64,000 bases of DNA from contig JAABRM010000035.1 of the NCBI GenBank assembly GCA_011390955.1, positions 1-64,000 on the forward strand, in the 5' to 3' direction. The notes beneath the pieces were generated by a model, which did no database searches, was not told where the DNA came from, and saw only the letters and a program-made list of their open reading frames with translations. This stretch comes from Oscillatoriales cyanobacterium. Lineage in GTDB: Bacteria > Cyanobacteriota > Cyanobacteriia > Cyanobacteriales > Laspinemataceae. Both the position numbers and the translations under genes were made by a program. This document shows, piece by piece, positions 1 through 7,672 of this stretch; position 1 is the first letter of the stretch; the number at the start of each line of letters is the position of its first letter.

Positions 1-111
1 GGTGCGGCTAATATCCTCAAAAAAGTAGCGGCAACTTTAAGGTTTTCCCTTGAAGGAGTCAGTAGTGGCACTTTGATAATGCCATTAAGAATCCAGTTTT
101 GGATTGCTTAA
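1..111 (+). CDS. tnpB: TnpB, C-terminal end (cut by window edge)
   Basis: The frame is open from base 1 and encodes 36 residues beginning GAANILKKVA and ending PLRIQFWIA before TAA at 109-111. The GAANIL segment is the usual C-terminal region of TnpB, the RNA-guided nuclease of IS200/IS605 elements. The right-end hairpin of such an element follows at once, which supports the call. Whether the rest of the gene is intact lies outside the window. Confidence 0.75.
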   Translation, partial: GAANILKKVAATLRFSLEGVSSGTLIMPLRIQFWIA

Positions 112-142
112 GAATCCCCGCCGTTCACGGCGGGGAGTATCA
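112..142 (+). mobile_element. IS200/IS605 right-end hairpin
   Basis: Eight-base arms CCCCGCCG (116-123) and CGGCGGGG (128-135) flank a TTCA loop, five bases after the TnpB stop and followed by GAGTATCAA. Hairpins of this form mark the right end of IS605-group elements, where the guide RNA of TnpB also ends. The exact cleavage site was not determined. Confidence 0.7.
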
Positions 143-254
143 ACTAAAGCTGTAGCAAACATCAAAAAATACAGCCCACTTTTCATTCACCCATCTTTTG
201 ATTCAGCTTATTTAGTAAAAAAGTAAAAAAGATTATCCGAGGAGTTCATTAGTC

Positions 255-803
255 GTGGCAAGTCAAAAAATTCTGGTTATCGATGACAGCAAAGTGATTC
301 AGCGGATGGTCAAAGATATGTTACCGCCAAGCTTTGATGTCGTTCAAGCCTTGGACGGAGAAGAAGGACTCAAGCAGATCGCCAGTACAAAACCCAACCT
401 GATTATGTTAGACTTTTTGTTGCCAAAAGTCAGCGGTTGGGAAGTCTTTCAGCACCTTGAAGAAATTTCTACTGCTCAAGGAAAAATGATTCCCTTGGTG
501 TTGATGTCAGGGCGTAAACCAGAAGTGACAGAAAAAATTCCTGAACCCTTTGAATATTTTGAATTCATCGAAAAACCTTTTCAACAGAAACAACTGATTA
601 GCGCCATTAAGGTCGCGATCGAAAAAGCCAAAAAATTCTCCCCGCATCCTGATGCAACCCCGAAAGGCGATGGTCACGCCGTCGCAGTTAATGCCGAAAT
701 TGCCGCAATAAAACGACAAATGGCCGCCATGCAAAATGATATTCATATATTGAAGAAACAACTAACTCAAATTGTCACCTTGATTAAGCAAAAACTCAAA
801 TAA
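255..803 (+). CDS. CheY-like response regulator with C-terminal coiled coil
   Basis: A 182-residue protein made of a receiver domain (about 4-125), a charged linker and a short C-terminal helix rich in K, Q and L. The phosphorylation machinery is complete: D10/D11, phospho-acceptor D53 in LIMLDFLLPK, S85 and K107. There is no DNA-binding output domain, so it probably signals through protein contacts, perhaps through the terminal helix. The GTG start follows GAGGAG by about 9 bases. A paralogue follows 500 bp downstream with near-identical ends (RMVKDMLPP; KKQLTQ then LIKQKLK). Partner kinase unknown. Confidence 0.85.
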   Translation: MASQKILVIDDSKVIQRMVKDMLPPSFDVVQALDGEEGLKQIASTKPNLIMLDFLLPKVSGWEVFQHLEEISTAQGKMIPLVLMSGRKPEVTEKIPEPFEYFEFIEKPFQQKQLISAIKVAIEKAKKFSPHPDATPKGDGHAVAVNAEIAAIKRQMAAMQNDIHILKKQLTQIVTLIKQKLK

Positions 804-1300
804 ATGGTGAAAAGGACGATGAATGTTTTCCCAATATTCATCAGCGAATATCCCTAATTCAGTAATAATTAATTACACTTAATTAATCATTATTGATGAT
901 AAAAATGATGAGGTAAATATTTTGATGTCGCCAAAAAATGCTGGAAACAAATTTAAGCAAACCAGGCTTATGTCATAAAACCTTGACGATTAGGCTGGAT
1001 TTATGTATTTAATTACTTTTTTGCTCAAAATAAATTATAAAATATCCAAGGATTTATGATGAGTCAAGCTCGATTAATCACAGATTTATCCCAGCCAAGG
1101 CTTGAGCTAAAGCCTAACCTTAACTTCAACTCAGATTTTGCCCGCTCTTCAATCTATGATTAACCTTGTTTCAACATATCAAAGTCACAAAAAACGGTAA
1201 TTTTTTTATGTGATTTACGATAAAACCAACGAAAAATCTGAGAATTTCAGATTTTTTATTTACCATTATTCTTTGCTGAAAAATCCTACAGGAGTCTATC
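804..1300. other. AT-rich spacer between the two response regulators
   Basis: About 500 bp with no convincing reading frame. It is AT-rich, with short inverted TTAATTAA tracts near 870-890. I see no clear promoter or terminator, although GGAGTC lies just before the downstream GTG start. Confidence 0.5.
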
Positions 1301-1858
1301 GTGGCAAGTCGTAAAATTTTGGTGATTGATGACAGTAAAACCATTCAGCGCATGGTCAAAGATATGTTACCACCTGGTAACTTTAATGTCCTCCAAGCCC
1401 TTGACGGAGAAGCGGGAATTAAATTAATTCGGGCAGAAAACCCAGATTTAATTATGTTGGATTTTCTCTTACCAAAAGTTAGCGGCTGGGAAGTATTTCA
1501 GCAATTAGAAAAATTAGCTAAAGCCAGAGGGAAAAGGATTCCTCTCGTACTCATGTCCGGTCGCAAAGAAGAAGTTACCGAAAAGCTGTCGGAACCTTTT
1601 AAGCATTTTGAGTTTATTGAGAAACCTTTTGAGCAGAAAAAACTGATTGCGGCCATCAAAAGCGCAATGGCTAAGGCAGTCATCCCGATCGACGGGGTTG
1701 CTCCAGTAAAACCCCCCAAATCAGATGTTGTTCCTAGTGGTGGCGGTGACGACATTCAAGCTCTGAAAAAGCAAATGGCTGCTATGCAGGCAGAAATTGA
1801 TACCTTGAAGAAACAGCTAACTCAAGTTGTCGCCCTGATTAAACAAAAACTTAAGTAA
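1301..1858 (+). CDS. CheY-like response regulator, paralogue of the preceding one
   Basis: A 185-residue receiver protein with the same plan as its upstream neighbour: D10/D11, D54 (phospho-acceptor), S86 and K108 in FIEKPF, then a variable linker and a conserved C-terminal helix. Most differences lie in the linker (about 128-155), which is proline- and glycine-rich here. The GTG start is preceded by AGGAGTC. The ~500 bp AT-rich gap suggests separate transcription. The pair is probably a tandem duplication whose coiled-coil tails could allow homo- or heterodimers; that is inference. Confidence 0.85.
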   Translation: MASRKILVIDDSKTIQRMVKDMLPPGNFNVLQALDGEAGIKLIRAENPDLIMLDFLLPKVSGWEVFQQLEKLAKARGKRIPLVLMSGRKEEVTEKLSEPFKHFEFIEKPFEQKKLIAAIKSAMAKAVIPIDGVAPVKPPKSDVVPSGGGDDIQALKKQMAAMQAEIDTLKKQLTQVVALIKQKLK

Positions 1859-1899
1859 GTATTCACAAATATTCGTCCGTTGACTGTTGATATCTATCT

Positions 1900-1969
1900 G
1901 GGCGAGGCATTCCGGTGCTAAATTTAAGCTTTTAATCAGGAAATATCTGCCGGAATGGTTCGCCCCTAC
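1900..1969. repeat. Dispersed palindromic repeat, family A
   Basis: Inverted arms around GGGCGAGGCATTCCGG (left) and CCGGAATGGTTCGCCC (right) with an AT-rich centre. Relatives lie at 7522-7592 and 40735-40807, so this is a non-coding mobile repeat resembling a MITE. Confidence 0.7.
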
Positions 1970-2054
1970 ATGGTTATATGCATCTGGATTATATGTATCG
2001 GCAAAAATCTCAAAAATCTGTCGGTTTGTCAACAGTTAACGAAAATTTATCAAT

Positions 2055-3083
2055 ATGACTCTAGATGTAGTATTTGCGGAACGACTCTCTCAACAGCGCG
2101 ATCGCCTAATCGAGTTATTGGATCGCTTTTCTCAAGCCAAAGTCCTGGTGGTCGGGGACTTAACTTTGGATGAATTTCTCACCGGGCAAGTAGAACGGAT
2201 TTCTCGTGAAGCCCCGGTCTTAATTTTGCGCCACGAAAATACGCGCCAAGTCCCTGGAGGCGGTGCGAATGCGGTATATAACTTGGCCACCTTGGGCGCC
2301 CGGGTAAAAGTGGTGGGTTTAGTGGGCAAAGATGACCAAGGAATAGCCTTGCGGGGGATTTTCGATCGCGCTGGGGTGGACACCACCGGGATATTGCTAG
2401 ATCCCAACCGTCCCACGGTGACGAAAACCCGGATTTCTGGTCATGCGCGACAGTCGGTGACGCAACAAGTTGTCCGAGTCGATCGCAAGTCCGACGAATT
2501 ACCCGACCCAGAGTTACGGGAACAGTTAGCGGCATATATTCGCGCCCATATATCTACCGTTGATGCGGTGGTTTGTTCCGATTATGGGGATGGGGTATTC
2601 ACTCCCCCGGTAATTGCCGCCGCGTTGCAGCATTCCCGCGTTATTGTCGATACTCAAAAGCAGTTACCACGGTATGCGGGGGCAACTATTTTTACCCCCA
2701 ACCTCCCAGAAGCGGAGTTAGCGGTGGGCTATAAAATTAACCATCCGCAATTACTTCAGCAAGCGGGGAATGATTTGCTTTCCCTGACTCAAGCGACACA
2801 AATGCTGATTACTCGTGGGGATGAGGGGATGAGTTTGTTCGATCGCACGGGTAAGAGTGAGCATATTCCTCCATTTAATCGCACCGATGTATTTGATGTG
2901 ACTGGGGCAGGGGATACGGTGGCTGCGGCTTTAACTATTGCTTTAGCAGTGGGGGCATCTTATTGGGAAGCGGCAGTGTTAGGCAATTTAGCCGCCAGTA
3001 TTGTGGTGCGTCAATTTGGTACTGCTACCACGGCGATCGATGAGATGAAATTGGCGTTAGGGAAATTATTAGGAGAAGAGTAA
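2055..3083 (+). CDS. PfkB-family sugar kinase, heptose-7-phosphate kinase type (RfaE/HldE domain I)
   Basis: A 342-residue PfkB/ribokinase-fold kinase. The N-terminal VVGDLTLDEFLTG and ISREAPV segments are typical of the RfaE/HldE kinase domain, which phosphorylates D-glycero-D-manno-heptose 7-phosphate for ADP-heptose synthesis. PGGGANAV (67-74) is the sugar-binding glycine motif and DVTGAGD (281-287) carries the anion hole and catalytic Asp287. The nucleotidyltransferase half of bifunctional HldE is absent. No other heptose genes are adjacent, so the true substrate remains open. The stop is followed immediately by the tandem repeat at 3084. Confidence 0.8.
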   Translation: MTLDVVFAERLSQQRDRLIELLDRFSQAKVLVVGDLTLDEFLTGQVERISREAPVLILRHENTRQVPGGGANAVYNLATLGARVKVVGLVGKDDQGIALRGIFDRAGVDTTGILLDPNRPTVTKTRISGHARQSVTQQVVRVDRKSDELPDPELREQLAAYIRAHISTVDAVVCSDYGDGVFTPPVIAAALQHSRVIVDTQKQLPRYAGATIFTPNLPEAELAVGYKINHPQLLQQAGNDLLSLTQATQMLITRGDEGMSLFDRTGKSEHIPPFNRTDVFDVTGAGDTVAAALTIALAVGASYWEAAVLGNLAASIVVRQFGTATTAIDEMKLALGKLLGEE

Positions 3084-3218
3084 GGTGGGCAAATTCGCTT
3101 TTTGCGATAATTTTATCTATTGATGCAGAAGATTTGCCCACCTTACTTTGTACTTGTAGGGTGGGCAAATTCGCTCTTTTCGATAATTTTATCTATTTAT
3201 GCAGAAGATTTGCCCACC
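3084..3218. repeat. Tandem pair of 59 bp palindromic repeats (family B)
   Basis: Two near-identical units (3084-3142 and 3160-3218), each bounded by GGTGGGCAAAT and ATTTGCCCACC. The right unit contains the stop codon and last codons of the minus-strand methyltransferase. Shorter relatives with GTAGGGTGGGCAA ends occur near 47094, 48783 and 51610. Confidence 0.85.
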
Positions 3219-4195
3219 GTACTTTCTAATAAATTTTGCTGGATAATTTCTTGCGCGATCGCTTCTACCATTGGCACACAAACGGAATTGCCAATTTGCT
3301 TATAACTTTCCCCTAAATTAGCATCAATCTTAAAAGTTTCCGGGAAACCCATAATCCGATAACATTCCCGAATGGTCATTTTTCTGACCCGATTGGTTTC
3401 AGGAATATAAATAAAAAATCTACCAGAAGTTTCCTGAGATGGCAAGGTGGGGTGAACCCCATCAATAGAATAAATCCGGTTTGGTTGACGGTGGACTCTG
3501 GATAAATGTTCGGTATTTGGTCGGACTCCAGTTTTCCACTTTCCTTTATTCCGATAACCGACAAATATCAATCCAGACGCTTGTTTTTTCGGTTCTTTAA
3601 TTAAAGTATATTCATCGGGGGATAAAAACTCAAAATCTCCCGTTCGATCCAAAAAATCTCGCAGGGCTGGAGGAGACTTTTCCCTAAACTTAGCAAAATC
3701 AAAGGGACGACTTTTGACGCCCATAATAATGATTCTTTCTCGATTTTGGGGCAAGCCAAAATCTTTGGCATTTAATAGTTGATAGTTGACCTGATAGTTT
3801 AAATTTTGCAAACTTTGGATAATTACCCTTAAAGTTTGGCCGCGATCGTGATGAATTAAATGCTTGACATTTTCCAAAACCACAACTTTCGGTTGCTTGG
3901 CGGCAATAATTTTACAAATTTCAAAAAATAAAGTGCCTCGCGTATCCTCAAAACCTTGTTTCTTGCCGCAAATACTAAATGGTTGACAAGGAAAACCCGC
4001 CAAAAGTACATCAAAATTTGGTAACGACTGGGGGTTAATCTCCCGAATATCTCCCCAGGGAATCTCTTGGTAATTATTACTATATACTTCTCGACATCTT
4101 TGATTAATTTCGCAGGAAAATACGCAATTGTACCCAGATTTCTCAAAGCCCATCCTAAAACCGCCAATTCCCGCGAATAAATCGATAAATTTCAT
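3197..4195 (-). CDS. DNA (cytosine-5) methyltransferase
   Basis: A 332-residue C5-cytosine DNA methyltransferase, close in length and motif order to M.HhaI. Visible motifs are FIDLFAGIGGFR (AdoMet site), AGFPCQPFS with catalytic Cys70, ENV (108-110), RERI (152-155) and the C-terminal YKQIGNSV. The target-recognition region is about 165-270, so the recognition sequence cannot be read directly. An amino-methyltransferase starts 157 bp away on the other strand. No restriction endonuclease is recognisable nearby, so this may be a solitary methylase or the remnant of a restriction-modification locus. The last residues (VGKSSA) and stop codon are supplied by a dispersed repeat. Confidence 0.95.
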   Translation of the reverse strand: MKFIDLFAGIGGFRMGFEKSGYNCVFSCEINQRCREVYSNNYQEIPWGDIREINPQSLPNFDVLLAGFPCQPFSICGKKQGFEDTRGTLFFEICKIIAAKQPKVVVLENVKHLIHHDRGQTLRVIIQSLQNLNYQVNYQLLNAKDFGLPQNRERIIIMGVKSRPFDFAKFREKSPPALRDFLDRTGDFEFLSPDEYTLIKEPKKQASGLIFVGYRNKGKWKTGVRPNTEHLSRVHRQPNRIYSIDGVHPTLPSQETSGRFFIYIPETNRVRKMTIRECYRIMGFPETFKIDANLGESYKQIGNSVCVPMVEAIAQEIIQQNLLESTVGKSSA

Positions 4196-4351
4196 ATATT
4201 TTGATCTATAATTTACATTATTGTAGTATTTTTTTCCGTGTTTCCACCTAAAGCGATTTTTATTTGATCATAAATATCATACATTAAAAAATAGCAAAAA
4301 TGTTTAAGTATGTCAAGAATATTTAACTAATTATCCCCCGAACCAGATCGA

Positions 4352-5500
4352 ATGGCAGAAAATTTATCTCAATATTCTCAAGACCCTACCTGGGAATTAA
4401 ATGCCCAGTTATGGCAAGGGTCTTTTAATGGTCGAGAAAGTAGCTTGCATCAGCTTTCTCCTTATGTGGGAAAACTGAAATCTGGCATGGCTAAAGTATT
4501 AATTCAAGTCTATTCTCAGCCGGGAGAAATTATCTTAGATCCGTTTGCGGGTTCGGGAGTGGTTCCCCTAGAATGTATTTTATCAGGACGGATTGCCTGG
4601 GCAAATGATTTGAGTCCTTATGCGTATATTTTAACCAGAGGAAAGTTAGAAACACCGCGAGAAGAAAATATGGCTTTGGCTACGGCTAACTTATTATTAG
4701 ATCGGATAGAACCAGAAAAACATTTAGTCGATCTGCGGGAGGTTCCCCAATGGGTACAGGATTTTTTTCATCCCCAAACTTTACCGGAAATTATCAGTGC
4801 TTTTCGCCTATTTAATGCGGAAAATAATTATTTTTTAATTGCTTGCTTATTGGGAATATTACAGCATATTCGCCCCGGATTTCTCTCTTATCCTGCTTCT
4901 CATTTAGTCCCCTATTTGCGGCGGAAAAAATATCCCCCAGAGCAGTTTCCCGAAATGTATGAATATCGGGATGTGCGATCGCGCCTCTTGGCCAAAATAA
5001 AACGGGCTTATCGTCACCCCCAACTACCAGAAAATTGGGAAAATCGCCAATATCAAGTTTGGCAAAACAACGCGATGAATTTACCAATTTCTAATCAAAG
5101 TGTGGATGCGATTATTTCTAGTCCCCCTTATTTTGGGGCTTTAGACTATGCGCGGGATAATCGTTTGCGTCTGTGGTTTTTGGGTTGTGAAAACTGGAAG
5201 GAATTAGACGCTACTTTAACCGCAAAAAGTAAAGTTTATTTACCCCAAATGTCCGCTTGTTTGCAAGAAATGGCCCGGGTACTCAAACCGGGACATCATT
5301 GCGTGTTGGTACTCGGTGACGTGCAGCAGAACGGCAAAACCACTAAGACCGCAGAAATTTTAGCGGAGTTAGCGGTGGAAAAGACCGGGGCATTTGTGGT
5401 AGAAACCATCTATGATGACCAAATTCCTGACGAGAGGCGATCGCGCAGGGGCACCCATAGCACCAAGATGGAGCGGATTTTAGTTATGCGAAAAATATAA
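4352..5500 (+). CDS. Site-specific DNA methyltransferase, SPPY type (N4-cytosine or N6-adenine)
   Basis: A 382-residue amino-methyltransferase. The AdoMet motif DPFAGSG is at 63-69 and the catalytic SPPY tetrapeptide at 257-260; SPPY is more common in N4-cytosine enzymes, DPPY in N6-adenine enzymes. Motif order (AdoMet site before catalytic site) differs from that of the third methylase at 21-22 kb. It is divergent from the C5 methyltransferase, and the AT-rich gap between them is a plausible shared promoter region. No nuclease gene follows; the next DNA is a heptamer repeat array. Confidence 0.85.
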   Translation: MAENLSQYSQDPTWELNAQLWQGSFNGRESSLHQLSPYVGKLKSGMAKVLIQVYSQPGEIILDPFAGSGVVPLECILSGRIAWANDLSPYAYILTRGKLETPREENMALATANLLLDRIEPEKHLVDLREVPQWVQDFFHPQTLPEIISAFRLFNAENNYFLIACLLGILQHIRPGFLSYPASHLVPYLRRKKYPPEQFPEMYEYRDVRSRLLAKIKRAYRHPQLPENWENRQYQVWQNNAMNLPISNQSVDAIISSPPYFGALDYARDNRLRLWFLGCENWKELDATLTAKSKVYLPQMSACLQEMARVLKPGHHCVLVLGDVQQNGKTTKTAEILAELAVEKTGAFVVETIYDDQIPDERRSRRGTHSTKMERILVMRKI

Positions 5501-5690
5501 ATTTGTTATTTGTTATTTGTTGATTGTTGATTGTTGATTGTTGATTGTTGATTGTTGATTGTTCTTTGTTGTTGGTTATTTGTTCTTTGTTTACCAACCA
5601 ACAACCATCAACCAACAACAACCAACCAACAACAACCAACCAACAACAACCAACCAGCAACAACCAACCAACAACCATCAACTAATTATA
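5501..5690. repeat. Heptanucleotide STRR array
   Basis: Tandem TTGTTGA/TTGTTAT-type heptamers run to about 5595 and are followed by complementary CAACCAA/CAACAAC-type units to about 5685, so the whole array can fold back on itself. It separates the methyltransferase from the next gene. Heptamer arrays of this kind are known from filamentous cyanobacteria. Confidence 0.85.
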
Positions 5691-5703
5691 GGAGTATTGA
5701 CCC

Positions 5704-6420
5704 GTGCGACGTGACCTGGAAGGACTGCCGATTACTAAAGGAGAAATTCGCCGCATCAGCGGGATTTCTGTGGATGATTTGATGCAAAATTATACTCTGA
5801 AAGACCAAGAAAAACGGTCTAAATTTTTGTATAAAGAAACTACGGTGGTTTCTGGTTTAACCGGGATGGTTTTTTTGGGTTCCCTGACTTTTGGGGATGT
5901 GATGTTTTGGCAACTTCGGGGGATAACTTTTGATTTAATGATTGCGAATCAAATGCCGTGGTTGCTGTTTGGTAGTATGGCGATCGCTTCTCTGGTGGTG
6001 GCGATCGCTGCCCGGTTTTTCTGGCTAAAAAATAACACCCGGAAAGCGGAGTCTTTGATCGGAATTTTAGCAGACGTGGAAAAGTATAATGATTTAATCG
6101 AGGTAATTCATCTCAACGATCGACTAGAAGACGTGGGAAATACGGAGGTGGAAATTATTAATCGTCAACAAGTGATTACTGCCCTGAGACATACGCGAGA
6201 AAATTTAGTTCGGGCATTGAAAACGGAAAGAATTTTCCGAGAAAATCAGCCGGTAATTGCCAGAAACCCGGACTTATTTGCCCATAATTTAACTTCTGTG
6301 GAAGCCATGCAAATGAGCGATCGCGCTACGGAAAGGGGCAGATTACTTAATGAAGCCTTGCAAATTGCCCTCAATGCTCAAGCGGAAATGCGTAAACTTA
6401 AACAAGACCGATTTTTTTAA
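5704..6420 (+). CDS. Two-helix membrane protein of unknown function (paralogue 1)
   Basis: A 238-residue protein, not recognised. A soluble N-terminal segment (GEIRRISGISVDDLM) is followed by two hydrophobic helices at about 52-72 and 85-110, then a long charged helical domain with LADVEKYNDLIEVI and RALKTERIFRENQ. The GTG start has AGGAG about 10 bases upstream. The next gene encodes a protein with the same plan and matching motifs, so the two probably arose by duplication. The soluble domains probably face one side of a membrane as helical bundles; which membrane is not evident. Confidence 0.7.
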   Translation: MRRDLEGLPITKGEIRRISGISVDDLMQNYTLKDQEKRSKFLYKETTVVSGLTGMVFLGSLTFGDVMFWQLRGITFDLMIANQMPWLLFGSMAIASLVVAIAARFFWLKNNTRKAESLIGILADVEKYNDLIEVIHLNDRLEDVGNTEVEIINRQQVITALRHTRENLVRALKTERIFRENQPVIARNPDLFAHNLTSVEAMQMSDRATERGRLLNEALQIALNAQAEMRKLKQDRFF

Positions 6421-6460
6421 CCCATCATCCATTTATTTGTAATTTACGGATTTAGTCAAA

Positions 6461-7129
6461 ATGAGTGATAATGACATTAAAGCATTAGAAATTACCCAAG
6501 GAGAACTAAGACATTTTATCGGCATTGACCCCAGCGAAATTGCCCGACCCCTGGAGTTAAAAAATCCCCAAGATGTCTTCAACTTTTTCCTCCAAGAAAT
6601 TTTAATTGCGGTGGCGTTGATGCCGATAATTGTTGGCGTTATTTACACATTTATTATCTTGCCTTTAATTGGCCCATCGGTCTTCGTAGCGATCGCTGTA
6701 ATTTGTGCTACTTTAATCATAATTATTACCGGGCGTTGGCTGTGGCAAAAAAGAACCACTTTAACCGCATTAGTCAGCCTCTTGCAAGATGTAGAAAGGT
6801 TTAATTCTGTAATTAAAGCCATTCAAATTAGCGACCAAATCGAAGCCGCTGGAAATCGAGATGCGACTATCAGCGATCGGCAAACGGTAATTGATGCCTT
6901 ACACCTCACTAGAGAGGATTTACTGCGGGCTTTAAGAACCGAAAGAATCCTCCGAGAAAACCAAGAATTTATCGGTACAAATCCTGAATTATTTGCCAAT
7001 AATTTAACCGCCATTCAAGCGTTACAAGTGAGCGATCGAGCCAGTGCTTATGGGCAATTTCTCGATCGCGCCTTACAAATTGGCGTCAGCATTCAAACGG
7101 AAATGAGAAAACTACAAAATCAACGTTAG
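6461..7129 (+). CDS. Two-helix membrane protein of unknown function (paralogue 2)
   Basis: A 222-residue paralogue of the upstream gene, 40 bp away and probably cotranscribed. Shared features are GEL/GEI plus IGID/ISGIS near the N-terminus, two membrane helices (about 45-70 and 75-95), then LQDVERFNSVIKAI, RALRTERILRENQ, NPELFANNLT and a closing EMRKLQ. The soluble C-terminal domain is better conserved between the pair than the membrane segments, suggesting that domain does the specific work. No characterised family recognised. Confidence 0.7.
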   Translation: MSDNDIKALEITQGELRHFIGIDPSEIARPLELKNPQDVFNFFLQEILIAVALMPIIVGVIYTFIILPLIGPSVFVAIAVICATLIIIITGRWLWQKRTTLTALVSLLQDVERFNSVIKAIQISDQIEAAGNRDATISDRQTVIDALHLTREDLLRALRTERILRENQEFIGTNPELFANNLTAIQALQVSDRASAYGQFLDRALQIGVSIQTEMRKLQNQR

Positions 7130-7420
7130 ATTTGTTGTTTGTTGTTGGTTGTTGGTTGTTGGTTGTTGGTTGTTGGTTGTTGGTTGTTGGTTGGGGTGTA
7201 ATTGATAATTGATAATTGATAATTGATAATTGATAATTGATAATTGATAATTGATAATTAATCTATTTAATTGTCAATTGTCAATTATCAATTGTTAATT
7301 GTTCTCCTCTGCTCCTCTGCTCCTCTGCTCCTCTGCTCCTCTGCTCCTCTGCTCCTCTGCTCTTGTCAATTATCAATTGTTAATTGTTCTCCTCTGCTCC
7401 TCTGCTCGATTGGCGGCTCT
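7130..7420. repeat. Composite STRR array (three unit types)
   Basis: In order: TTGTTGG heptamers (about 7136-7192), a GGGGTGTAATTGA junction, TTGATAA heptamers (7200-7260), a short inverted CAATTATCAATTG stretch, then 8-mers CTCCTCTG (about 7302-7362) with a further copy after an insertion. The TTGTTGG/junction/TTGATAA part is repeated in reverse orientation at 38.88-39.0 kb. No coding potential. Confidence 0.9.
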
Positions 7421-7521
7421 GCCTCCTGTTACTTGTTGGTAATTGACGCTATTGCAGAGCCTCGCTTACTGGGGTTCCCAGGCAGAGCCTAGGAACCAGA
7501 AAAAATTAGTATTTTTATTTT

Positions 7522-7592
7522 GTAGGGGCGAAGCATTCCGGCGATTAATTTAATATATAAACGACAATTTATCTACCGGAATGCTTCGCCCT
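7522..7592. repeat. Dispersed palindromic repeat, family A
   Basis: GTAGGGGCGAAGCATTCCGG at the left pairs with CCGGAATGCTTCGCCCT at the right around an AT-rich loop. Same family as 1900-1969 and 40735-40807. Confidence 0.8.
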
Positions 7593-7672
7593 AATTTTTA
7601 AAATTGGTATAAGTTTATCGGGGCGAATGGCATTCACCCCAACATAAGAAATTGGCAGGAAATTAGAGAGAA

